From the NCBI GenBank assembly GCA_025058425.1, contig JANXEG010000005.1:1-41518 (forward strand): DNA of 41,518 bases. Reading direction: 5' to 3'. Each line of letters opens with the position of its first letter. The stretch's first letter is position 1. This document shows positions 1 through 7,184 of this stretch, in pieces. The position numbers and the translations under genes are program-made. A model generated the notes under the pieces. The model did not search any database and had not been told where the DNA came from. It was given only the letters and a program-made list of their open reading frames with translations. The DNA is from Nitrososphaerales archaeon. Lineage in GTDB: Archaea > Thermoproteota > Nitrososphaeria > Nitrososphaerales > JANXEG01.

Positions 1-1
1 A

Positions 2-574
2 ACGGGTGTAAGACCTGGCTCCGTGGGAGGTGTCTTCAGCCTAACCCCCAAGGTTCATGATATAGCGGAGAAGTTTAGTGTATTGGGCCCCGATGGTGTG
101 CGATTGCTCGTTATGGGTACCGTTAAATCTGCCGGTTCGGGTTGTATGTGCCCCGCCAACTCGTTGCTGAGGGCACTATTTAGGCACTTGGTGATGGAGT
201 CTAAAGATGTGGTAGTAGTCGATATGGAAGCAGGGTTGGAGCATCTGGGGCGGGGCATTGTAAAAGGTTTCGATTATATCGTGAATGTAGTCGAACCGAG
301 TATTCAATCGGTAACTACTTCAGCGAGGATAGTGAAGTTGGCCAAAGATCTGAACGTTAAGAATGTGATCATCGTGGCTAATAAAGTTCGAAGTGAAAAG
401 CAAAGGAAATTCTTAGAGGATGAGTTGCGAAAGAACGGTTTAAAGCTAGATTCTGTAATTCCTTACGATGAAAAGGTTCTGGAAGCGGGTATGTTGAACC
501 TTGCGCTCATCGATTATGCTCCCACATCAGACTCGGTGAATGCGATTCGCTCACTCATGAGTCTACTAAAATAG
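2..574 (+). CDS. cooC: CooC-like MinD-family ATPase (CODH nickel-insertion accessory), 5' partial
   Basis: The reading frame is open from the window edge, so the Walker A end of the protein lies upstream and the GTG at 23 is not the true start. The visible part has the CooC hallmarks: a VGGVFSLTPKV segment where the family has GGxFxLNPKV, then a CMCPANSLLRALFRHL block containing the CxC metal-binding pair of CooC, then DMEAGLEHLGRG. CooC ATPases form Cys-bridged dimers that insert nickel into carbon monoxide dehydrogenase. LNVKNVIIVANKV is the MinD-type nucleotide-base strand, and a conserved SVIPYDEKVLEA strand follows near the C-terminus. The CODH genes are not visible and would be expected upstream. 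Confidence is high for the family and moderate for the client enzyme. Confidence 0.85.
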   Translation, partial: TGVRPGSVGGVFSLTPKVHDIAEKFSVLGPDGVRLLVMGTVKSAGSGCMCPANSLLRALFRHLVMESKDVVVVDMEAGLEHLGRGIVKGFDYIVNVVEPSIQSVTTSARIVKLAKDLNVKNVIIVANKVRSEKQRKFLEDELRKNGLKLDSVIPYDEKVLEAGMLNLALIDYAPTSDSVNAIRSLMSLLK

Positions 575-1080
575 CCTGCTAAAATAGCTATAAAGTTAGC
601 TATAAAATCTCTCATAATTCATGTTTATCTAATTATCTAAATCTAAATTTAAGATTGGTAAAATTCAATATTGAAATCTCTTATAAAAGGTAGGCTCGGT
701 GTATTTCAAAGAGCACTTCATAGCGCTAATATAGATAGGATGGCTCATGATCGCCAAAGATGTATAGTGTAATGCAATCATTACTTATGGAGAGAATCAA
801 AGATATCTTCAAACTATAAACTATAAGCAATTGTGTGAAGGTTTTATAAGGAAATTTGTGATCTGAAAGGCTTAATTAGGAGTCTAAATTCGTAATTAAG
901 AAGAAGAGGATCGGAGGATTATAAATCTCAGACCTATCGTTTGTAAGTTTGTAAAAGTAAGAACTTAGATAAATTTATCAATGAGTATATGAATATGAGA
1001 GGTGAATTGAGCTTAAACCATGATTACTTTCCTTCTCAAAATAAGTTACAATTACATCCTCCTTACAAAGGTGTTGATTC
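575..1080. other. 506-bp intergenic region, no gene seen
   Basis: This AT-rich stretch lies between cooC and the PiT transporter. It contains two copies of tagctataaa (585-594 and 597-606), a 12-bp perfect palindrome gataaatttatc (968-979), and an AGGTGTTGAT Shine-Dalgarno-like element just before the PiT start. I see no tRNA-like fold, no long ORF and no C/D-box pair. It may carry regulatory sequence for phosphate uptake, but nothing in it proves that. Confidence 0.5.
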
Positions 1081-2097
1081 ATGGATGTATTTATGGTCTA
1101 TATTATAGGCATAGCCCTTTCATTTATGATTGCATGGAGCATAGGTGCGAATGATGCTGCCAACCCTACCGAGTGTGCGGTAGGGGCGGGTGTTATATCT
1201 ATACGCAAGGCAGTCTATCTTTTTGCTGCTTTTACGGCTCTTGGAGCACTACTTCAAGGTTATATGGTAATGAAGACTTTGGATCGAGGTATAGTTCCTT
1301 ACATCCCTGTCTCGGGAGCATTCATCATAACGCTCTCCGCAGTCATTTGGATCGGTTTATGTAGTTGGATAGGTATGCCAATCTCTACAACACATTCACT
1401 GGTAGGTGCCATAATCGGATATGGGATCGTTGCCTATGGTGTAGAGAAAATCAAGTGGGCTGTATTGGAAAAAGTATTTATCGCTATGATCGCATCACCG
1501 ATCCTTTCATTGATCGTTGCAATAATTCTTTACTATATTTCGATTTCGATCTTTACAAGGTTATCATGGAGTATGCAAACTATAGATCGTGTAATCAAAT
1601 GGTTATTGATAGGGGCGCTGTGTTTCTCCGCTTACTCTTTCGGTGCCAACGATGTAGCGAATGCAACGGGCGTATTCGTTACGGTAACGAAAGAAATCGG
1701 TAGAATTCCAGATAGCACGGCGATGTTCTTCATGGCTCTATTGGGCAGTATCGGAATTTTAATAGGCGGGTTGAGCTTAGGACCGAGGGTGATCAGAGTA
1801 GCAGGTATGAGGACCACTCGCTTGGTTCCAATTACAGGTTTTGCTGCAGAATTATCGAATGCGACCGTCATTTACTTATTCACCACACTACCATACCTCA
1901 TCTTCGGTTATGGTATGCCAATCTCTACCACACAATCATCGATAGGGTCGATCATAGGTGTTGGTTTGGTTGGAGGTGGTGGTGTAGATAAGATGATCGT
2001 AATGAAGATCGTTTTAGCGTGGGCTTTGACGTTACCAACCACTATTATATTGAGCATAACCTTATATATCACGATGATACCATTTCTATCAGCTTGA
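1081..2097 (+). CDS. pit: PiT-family inorganic phosphate transporter
   Basis: A 338-residue, very hydrophobic protein of the PHO4/PiT family (cation-coupled phosphate symport). The internal duplication typical of the family is plain: GANDAANPTE near residue 22 is repeated as GANDVANATG near residue 189, and GMPISTTHSLVGAIIGYG is echoed by GMPISTTQSSIGSIIGVG near residue 280. About ten membrane segments can be seen. The ATG start at 1081 is preceded by AGGTG about 9 nt upstream. The next gene, a DUF47/PhoU-like protein, overlaps its stop codon through a TTGA, an arrangement common for archaeal and bacterial low-affinity phosphate systems. The coupling ion (H+ or Na+) cannot be told from the sequence. 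Confidence 0.93.
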   Translation: MDVFMVYIIGIALSFMIAWSIGANDAANPTECAVGAGVISIRKAVYLFAAFTALGALLQGYMVMKTLDRGIVPYIPVSGAFIITLSAVIWIGLCSWIGMPISTTHSLVGAIIGYGIVAYGVEKIKWAVLEKVFIAMIASPILSLIVAIILYYISISIFTRLSWSMQTIDRVIKWLLIGALCFSAYSFGANDVANATGVFVTVTKEIGRIPDSTAMFFMALLGSIGILIGGLSLGPRVIRVAGMRTTRLVPITGFAAELSNATVIYLFTTLPYLIFGYGMPISTTQSSIGSIIGVGLVGGGGVDKMIVMKIVLAWALTLPTTIILSITLYITMIPFLSA

Positions 2098-2780
2098 AAT
2101 TTAAGAGTTTTAGCTCTGCCATATGGTTTGGTAGGGAAAAAGAGAGGAAGATATTAAAGCTTTGTGAGGAGCATTTAAATAAGATTAAAGAAGTAGTGGT
2201 TGAATCGAGGGATTATATCTATGCTTTGCTTGAAGGTGATGAAGCTAACGCGAAGATTCATGCACAGAATATCTTTGTGAAGGAACGTGAAGGTGATGAT
2301 ATTAAGAAAAAGATCATGGCAGAACTCACAAAGGGCATCTTTCACCCTATAAACCGTGAAGATATCATTAAGCTATTAACTACAGCGGATGATGCAGCAT
2401 CATTTGCTAAGGCTGCAGTGGGTAGATTGAAGTACATCCCGAATAGAGAGATCGATGAATCATTAAAAACCGATTTAAAAAAGCAATCAGAGATGCTTGT
2501 TGAGATGTCCAATTTAACGCTCGATGCCTTCGGTAAATTGTTCCTCGATCCTCAAGAAACTCTAAATATAGCCGATAGAGTTGAGAGGCTAGAGGAAGAG
2601 ATCGATGATTTGAGGAGAGAATCCATAATACCTTCACTCATGGTTATGCTCGATGAATTGGACAAATTTAAGTATGCCTTTTTATTAAAAGATATTATTG
2701 AATTTTTGGAGAATATAGCGGATAGGTATGAAGATGTTATCGATCTAATTAGGAGCATGGCGATCGGTCAAATCAAGTAA
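2094..2780 (+). CDS. DUF47 family PhoU-like partner of the phosphate transporter
   Basis: An approximately 228-residue, highly charged helical protein of the DUF47/PhoU-like family, which regularly accompanies PiT transporters and is thought to regulate them. The frame is open back to 2019, but the upstream residues (FDVTNHYYIEHN) overlap the transporter and do not fit the family. The TTG at 2094 overlaps the transporter stop as TTGA and gives the expected N-terminus MKFKSFSSAIWFGREKER. Further on come the helical runs EHLNKIKEVVVESRDYIYAL and RVERLEEEIDDLRRESI and the C-terminal FLENIADRYEDVIDLIRS helix characteristic of DUF47. Translation is probably coupled to the transporter. The function as a regulator is family knowledge, not shown here. 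Confidence 0.9.
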   Translation: MKFKSFSSAIWFGREKERKILKLCEEHLNKIKEVVVESRDYIYALLEGDEANAKIHAQNIFVKEREGDDIKKKIMAELTKGIFHPINREDIIKLLTTADDAASFAKAAVGRLKYIPNREIDESLKTDLKKQSEMLVEMSNLTLDAFGKLFLDPQETLNIADRVERLEEEIDDLRRESIIPSLMVMLDELDKFKYAFLLKDIIEFLENIADRYEDVIDLIRSMAIGQIK

Positions 2781-2900
2781 CAACCATGAATCGATGAAAT
2801 GTGATCATTTCTCATTTATAATTCAAAGAAGGATGCTCACCGCTCTTTTATCCTTCCAACCTTCACATAATTCGTTATATGCTGAAGGAGGCACTAATCT

Positions 2901-2910
2901 TTTTTATTAT
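2901..2910 (+). promoter_or_regulatory. TATA-like box for the PfkB kinase gene
   Basis: TTTTTATTAT lies about 26 nt before the paired ATG codons at 2927/2930, the spacing expected for a leaderless archaeal transcript. If read as coding from the upstream ATG at 2879, the same bases would give a hydrophobic LIFFIIVV stretch foreign to PfkB kinases, which is why I place the start downstream. Confidence 0.5.
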
Positions 2911-2926
2911 CGTTGTTCAAATCAAG

Positions 2927-3988
2927 ATGATGAAGGATCGCAACTATTCCCAACTCTGTGAGCTAATAATGAATGCTACTAATCTGGGTAGAACCGTCAT
3001 CCTTCCAGACTTCTTCGTAGACCGTTTTGTAAAATTTGAATCACTGAAGGATATCTTTGAAAGGTTGAAGGTGAAGGTCGAGTATGGCGGGGGGAGTATT
3101 CACGGTATTGAACAATTTGAATGTAAAGGTGGTAATGCTGTGAATATCGCTTACGCACTCGGTAGATTGGGTGTAGAAACCACTCTGATCACGCTCGCCG
3201 ACGACCAAACTTCTCCTCTACTTTTAAAGACCTTTTCGGAGTTGCAGAATGTAGAATTGAGAATTATAGATGGAAAGCCTGGCTATACGGTAGCTCTAGA
3301 GTTTAAAGAAGCGGGCCGTTTGGTGAATGTAATGTTGAGTGATTTAGGAGATATAGCTAGATTTCATCCAAGTCTATTGAGCGATTATGAGTTTAATAGG
3401 ATCTGTGAAGCGAAGATGGTAGTAGTCACGAATTGGGCAGCTAATTATAACTTTGGAACCGAGCTCGCTTTAAAGGTCTTCGAATTTGGTAAGGGTGCGG
3501 GTGTAAGGACATTATTCGCTCCAGCCGACTTTACGACGAGGCTCTCTGATTTTAGAGGAGTGATAGATTCGATTCTGAAGAAAGGTTTGGTAGATGTATT
3601 AAGCATCAATGAGAATGAAGCCTCTGGACTGGCTAAGTTGATGAATATAGCACCATTACCAAGTAGATTTACAGAGCTCGATGTGGAAAGGGTTGCGAAA
3701 AACCTCTCCCTTCACTTAAATACGATTGTAGATTTACACACATCTATCTGCTCAGCTACCAGTGATGGTAAAGATGCTATTTGTGTACCTTGCTTTAAGG
3801 TCGATCAAAGGGTTTCAACCGGTGCTGGTGATGTGTGGGATGCTGGAAATATCTATGGTTACCTTGCGAATTTTAAAGCTAGAGAGCGATTGATCTTCGC
3901 GAATGCCTGTGGTGCTTTGTATGTATCTAAGGCAATACCTCCCGATAGATATATGGTGGTATCGTTCCTACGGAGTTTAAATGAGTAA
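2927..3988 (+). CDS. PfkB-family carbohydrate kinase
   Basis: A ribokinase/PfkB-fold kinase of about 353 residues from the ATG at 2927. The first PfkB signature is CKGGNAVNIAYALGRLGVET, roughly residues 65-84, with the GG hinge. The second is STGAGDVWDAG near residues 302-312, containing the GAGD anion hole and the catalytic Asp. The N-terminal segment TVILPDFFVDRFVKF carries the substrate-binding Asp motif. The substrate cannot be assigned: candidates include a sugar, a nucleoside or another polyol. An ATG at 2879 would add 16 hydrophobic residues made from a T-rich promoter-like stretch, so I reject it. The gene stands alone, between the phosphate genes and the convergent IMP dehydrogenase. 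Confidence 0.85.
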   Translation: MMKDRNYSQLCELIMNATNLGRTVILPDFFVDRFVKFESLKDIFERLKVKVEYGGGSIHGIEQFECKGGNAVNIAYALGRLGVETTLITLADDQTSPLLLKTFSELQNVELRIIDGKPGYTVALEFKEAGRLVNVMLSDLGDIARFHPSLLSDYEFNRICEAKMVVVTNWAANYNFGTELALKVFEFGKGAGVRTLFAPADFTTRLSDFRGVIDSILKKGLVDVLSINENEASGLAKLMNIAPLPSRFTELDVERVAKNLSLHLNTIVDLHTSICSATSDGKDAICVPCFKVDQRVSTGAGDVWDAGNIYGYLANFKARERLIFANACGALYVSKAIPPDRYMVVSFLRSLNE

Positions 3989-4088
3989 AATCATTTTCGC
4001 TCTTTATCTACTCCTCGATCGTTATTCTTCATAAAACCTTCAATCATTCATCGCTTCATTTACTTTTCTTATTCATTCTTCATCTATT

Positions 4089-5540
4089 CTATATCTTCTC
4101 CTCACCCGGTAAAATTATATCGTGAGGCTTAAGTTCTTCCAGACCCGCTACGGTTACAGCACCGAATACCGCCTTTTCCCAGAGCTCGGGTATATTTCTT
4201 GCACCCACGTAACCAAAGGACGCTTTTAGCCCATTCACAAATTCTTCTACAACGGTTTGAACATCACCTCTATAAGGTACCACACCCTCCACACCCTCCA
4301 CCACACCCTTTGCGGGATGGCTATAACGATCCAGAGCGTACCTCTTCATCCTCGCGGATAGGCTACCCATACCTCTATACGGTTTATAGTACTTTCCACC
4401 GATCTTGATCAACTCACCGGGAGACTCTGCACAGCCTGCAAATACATTGCCCATCATCACCGATGATGCACCAGCCGCCAATGCCAAGGCTGCATCCCCA
4501 GGGGTTCTTATACCACCATCGGCGATTATCGGAATATTCAGATTGTACTTCTGCAATGCTACTGAAACCTGTGCGATTGCAAAGAGTGTGGGCGCTCCAG
4601 CCTTCATCAATTCAGATGTTAGACATGATGAACCAGAGCCTATACCTACTCTTACACCATCGATTCTATCGATGGTGCTGATGGCATCTTCCATCGCTTT
4701 AGAAGTCCCTATATTACCTATAACGAAGTCTGCACTGACTTCTTTTACAAGTTTCGCAGCAGCCTTCAAAATATTACGATTGTGGAAATGGGCAACATCG
4801 GATACTAAAACATCTACATACTTATCGAGGCTCTTAGCCCTATTTATATCGATCGGTGATAGTGCAGCACCGACCAGGAGCCTACCTTCACGGTCTCTTG
4901 AGGCGAGTGAGTACTTCTCACGTGAATAAATATCCTTTATCGTGATCAATCCAAGGAGGCGTTTATCCTTACCCACTACTGGCAACTTCTCTATTCTATG
5001 CTTATGCATAATCCTCTTCGCCTCCTCTATAGTTACATTTTCATCGGCCGTTATTACATCCTTCGTCATCACATTCGATATCTTCTCATCTAGTGAAGCG
5101 AAGTTTACATCCCTCTTCGTCACGATCCCCACCAATTTATCTCCATCAACGACTGGCAGACCAGAGATGTTATGCTTCTTCATCAGATTTATCGCATCAC
5201 CCACATTTTGATCTGGAGCGATCGTAACGACATCTCGAATGATGAACGACTCGGCCCTCTTCACACGCTTCACAACCTCTACCTGTTCCTCTACCGACAT
5301 GTTACGATGGATGATCCCTATACCACCTTGCCTCGCCAAAGCTATTGCCATCTCAGCCTCTGTGACCGTATCCATAGGTGATGAGACTAGCGGTATGTTG
5401 AGCCTTAGATTCTTTGTGAAATTTGTAGATAGGTCTATCTGTGAAGGTTCTATCTCACTCAGACCGGGTATCAGAATGAAGTCTCTAAAAGTGTACGCAA
5501 CTCCCGCTTCTTTGAGCTTCTTATAAAAGTCTATCGGCAA
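4089..5540 (-). CDS. guaB: Inosine-5'-monophosphate dehydrogenase with CBS pair
   Basis: 483 residues, full length for the family. It would oxidise IMP to XMP in guanine nucleotide synthesis. The N-terminus (YTFRDFILIPGLSEIEPSQI, then PLVSSPMDTVTEAEMA) is canonical. Two CBS repeats lie at about residues 100-205 (DVVTIAPDQNVGDAI and DVITADENVTIEEA). The catalytic-loop Cys is Cys306 in GSGSSCLT, where most enzymes have GPGSICTT, and the usual DTAHGH is SDVAHFHN, so the active site is divergent. The mobile flap is present with its Arg-Tyr pair (DRYSHPAKGVVEGVEG), which favours IMP dehydrogenase over GMP reductase. The start is a TTG at 5540; no earlier in-frame start fits better, and the first Met downstream is inside the conserved core. 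Confidence 0.88.
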   Translation of the reverse strand: MPIDFYKKLKEAGVAYTFRDFILIPGLSEIEPSQIDLSTNFTKNLRLNIPLVSSPMDTVTEAEMAIALARQGGIGIIHRNMSVEEQVEVVKRVKRAESFIIRDVVTIAPDQNVGDAINLMKKHNISGLPVVDGDKLVGIVTKRDVNFASLDEKISNVMTKDVITADENVTIEEAKRIMHKHRIEKLPVVGKDKRLLGLITIKDIYSREKYSLASRDREGRLLVGAALSPIDINRAKSLDKYVDVLVSDVAHFHNRNILKAAAKLVKEVSADFVIGNIGTSKAMEDAISTIDRIDGVRVGIGSGSSCLTSELMKAGAPTLFAIAQVSVALQKYNLNIPIIADGGIRTPGDAALALAAGASSVMMGNVFAGCAESPGELIKIGGKYYKPYRGMGSLSARMKRYALDRYSHPAKGVVEGVEGVVPYRGDVQTVVEEFVNGLKASFGYVGARNIPELWEKAVFGAVTVAGLEELKPHDIILPGEEKI

Positions 5541-5675
5541 GGAGTATAACCCCTTGCCAAATATTTAGGATAAAGGCCAGTTATTAAGAATTTGGTTTGA
5601 TCATCTCATGTACTGATTTTAAATCTCAATTGTAATTTACCAATACTACTATAACGAATAGATTGTAGTGGTCAA

Positions 5676-6275
5676 CTATTGTGCCTTCTTCTCCAACATT
5701 CTCGTAAAGGCCCATATAGCGGTATTGATAATTTCGTTCAATCTGCCTTTATCCCGATAATTCTTTATCACGATCTTCTTTATTATACCATTTTCATCTT
5801 TCACTTCATAATTTATCACTTCATCACTACTCAACTTACCTTTATTCACATCTTCAGAATCTTTACTCTTCATACCCTCTAGAATTCTATTTATGAAGAA
5901 TGATTTGAAAGGTGGTGTATCCACATTCAATAAAACGTTTTCAGCGGGCACGATCTCTACAGATTTGTTAGAGATGAATGCATGTCCCAGAAGGAAGCCA
6001 TCTTTAGGTCTGATCAATGCCCTCTCTTCTTTAACTTCTTCGATAGGCTCGGCCTGTACCAACGATCTTTCTTGCTTAAAGAGATGTGGAGTGGTAATAT
6101 CTATAGCACTCTTGAAACTCCCCTTTCTCAATATACTATCTACGAGTGATAAGGTCTCTTTTAATTTGGCAATTTCGCCCTCTAAATCTGCGATTCGCTT
6201 TTCTATCCATAACTTGAGCTCAGCGGCACGTTTAACCTCATCTTCTGTAAAACTCATCCCAAAGTTCTTATCCAT
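5676..6275 (-). CDS. Conserved-looking hypothetical protein with N-terminal coiled coil
   Basis: 199 residues; I do not recognise a named family. Residues about 10-50 (EDEVKRAAELKLWIEKRIADL and onward to LVDSILRK) form a clear coiled coil. A beta-rich stretch follows (LLGHAFISNKSVEIVPAEN, VLLNVDTPPFKSFFINRILEGM). A linker rich in Lys, Asp and Ser comes near residues 135-150, and the C-terminal helix is IINTAIWAFTRMLEKKAQ. There are no membrane segments or signal peptide. It lies between guaB and acylphosphatase on the same strand with 70-140 bp gaps. The Met at residue 7 is an alternative start. The clear domain layout and long frame support a real gene, probably lineage-specific. Confidence 0.75.
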   Translation of the reverse strand: MDKNFGMSFTEDEVKRAAELKLWIEKRIADLEGEIAKLKETLSLVDSILRKGSFKSAIDITTPHLFKQERSLVQAEPIEEVKEERALIRPKDGFLLGHAFISNKSVEIVPAENVLLNVDTPPFKSFFINRILEGMKSKDSEDVNKGKLSSDEVINYEVKDENGIIKKIVIKNYRDKGRLNEIINTAIWAFTRMLEKKAQ

Positions 6276-6347
6276 AGCTGACTTAAAGCTTTTTCACTTC
6301 TGATAGTACCTTTCAATATAGTATCGATATACCGATGAAATCGATTT

Positions 6348-6626
6348 TTAATAGATGATTTCGAATGTGTCGAATTCGCCACGATACTCCTCCCAGTATA
6401 CCTTTACATCTGAAACTCTCGCACCTGGAGGGCCAACTTTACACCATTCGACCATCTCTTGTACCATATCCTTACTACCCTCGAAGATAGCTTCCACCCT
6501 CCCATCGGGCAGATTCCTCACCCATCCACGCACGCCCCTTTTTAACGCCTGCTTTCGAGTGTTACTTCTAAAGAAGACCCCCTGAACTAAGCCCGAGATA
6601 TACACATGTGCTCTAACATTCTCCAT
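6348..6626 (-). CDS. acyP: Acylphosphatase
   Basis: 92 residues, the normal size for acylphosphatase, which hydrolyses carboxyl-phosphate bonds such as that of 1,3-bisphosphoglycerate or acetyl phosphate. The phosphate-binding loop with catalytic Arg is GLVQGVFFRSNTRKQA (about residues 12-27), and the catalytic Asn lies in GWVRNLPDGRVEAIFEG. The ending EEYRGEFDTFEIIY also fits. The start is an ATG at 6626, and an AT-rich TTTTTAAAAA element lies about 30 nt upstream on this strand. It is divergent from the DUF59 gene. Confidence 0.95.
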   Translation of the reverse strand: MENVRAHVYISGLVQGVFFRSNTRKQALKRGVRGWVRNLPDGRVEAIFEGSKDMVQEMVEWCKVGPPGARVSDVKVYWEEYRGEFDTFEIIY

Positions 6627-6720
6627 AAAGATCGATGTTAATTGGAGTCTAAGGGTTTTTAAAAATTGCTTCTAATAAACTAGCATCGATATGATGAGGG
6701 TTGGCCATTTTTCGAAATAG

Positions 6721-6728
6721 TTATATAG
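6721..6728 (+). promoter_or_regulatory. TATA box for the DUF59 gene
   Basis: TTATATAG centred about 28 nt before the ATG at 6752. The spacing fits a leaderless archaeal transcript and decides the start codon in favour of 6752 over the upstream in-frame ATG at 6701, which would put the TATA box inside the coding region. Confidence 0.6.
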
Positions 6729-6751
6729 TATACACTATCTCGATTTATGTG

Positions 6752-7048
6752 ATGACGAGTAGTATAGATAGAAGTGAGGTTGAGAAGGCGCTCGCCAATG
6801 TAATGGATCCCGAAATAGGTATTTCGATCATGGAGATGAATCTCGTGGAGCAGATAGATATCGATGATGGTAATATCTCAGTATACTTTAGACTTACCGC
6901 TCCCTTCTGCCCCCCGGTATTCGCTATGAAGATCGCGAAGGATATTAAGGAAACGCTGAGAAGGTTAGAGGGTGTAAAGTCCGTCAAGGTCGTATTGAGG
7001 AATCACTACATGGCGGAGCAGATAAACAAGATAATCAATGAGTTATAA
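6752..7048 (+). CDS. DUF59/MIP18 family protein (iron-sulfur cluster assembly type)
   Basis: 98 residues from the ATG at 6752. The DUF59 (MIP18/SufT-like) fold is shown by VEKALANVMDPEIGISIMEM at the N-terminus, where the family has ALxxVxDPExxxxIxxLxLV, then YFRLTAPFCPPVFAMKIAKD with the conserved Cys before the helix, then VKSVKVVL. Family members act in Fe-S cluster assembly or maturation. No ParA/NBP35 ATPase neighbour is visible, so the client is unknown. The longer frame to 6701 adds residues encoded by the promoter and is not used. Confidence 0.85.
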   Translation: MTSSIDRSEVEKALANVMDPEIGISIMEMNLVEQIDIDDGNISVYFRLTAPFCPPVFAMKIAKDIKETLRRLEGVKSVKVVLRNHYMAEQINKIINEL

Positions 7049-7060
7049 CCGAATTAAGAC

Positions 7061-7087
7061 AGAGTATAGAGAGTATAGAGAGTTAAG
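7061..7087 (+). repeat. Three tandem 9-bp units
   Basis: agagtatag, agagtatag and agagttaag follow each other directly behind the DUF59 stop codon. The last unit differs at three positions and runs into a further gggagttaag. This is a small tandem array of unknown role in the gap between convergent genes. Confidence 0.6.
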
Positions 7088-7088
7088 G

Positions 7089-7175
7089 GGAGTTAAGATC
7101 TTCACACTCTAAAGAGGCTATAGGAGCTTTATTCATACCCGTGATTGAATTGGAGTTAAGATCTTCACACTCTAA
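7089..7175 (+). repeat. 24-bp direct repeat, two exact copies
   Basis: The same 24 bases, starting ggagttaag and ending cacactctaa with an aagatctt palindrome in the middle, occur at 7089-7112 and 7152-7175. The copies are 63 bp apart start to start, in the gap between the convergent DUF59 and phosphorylase genes. Only two copies are seen, so this is not a CRISPR array. Confidence 0.75.
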
Positions 7176-7184
7176 CTTCATAGG

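Noticed and set aside
2796-2811. Hairpin gaaatg-tgat-catttc after the DUF47 gene
   Set aside because: Only 6 pairs and no T-run follows, so it is too weak to call a terminator.
2879-2926. Upstream ATG of the PfkB kinase at 2879
   Set aside because: Would encode a hydrophobic stretch from a T-rich promoter-like region; the start at 2927 has a well-placed TATA box.
7089-7175. CRISPR array made of the 24-bp repeats
   Set aside because: Only two copies with a 39-bp spacer, no leader and no cas genes; treated as a direct repeat.
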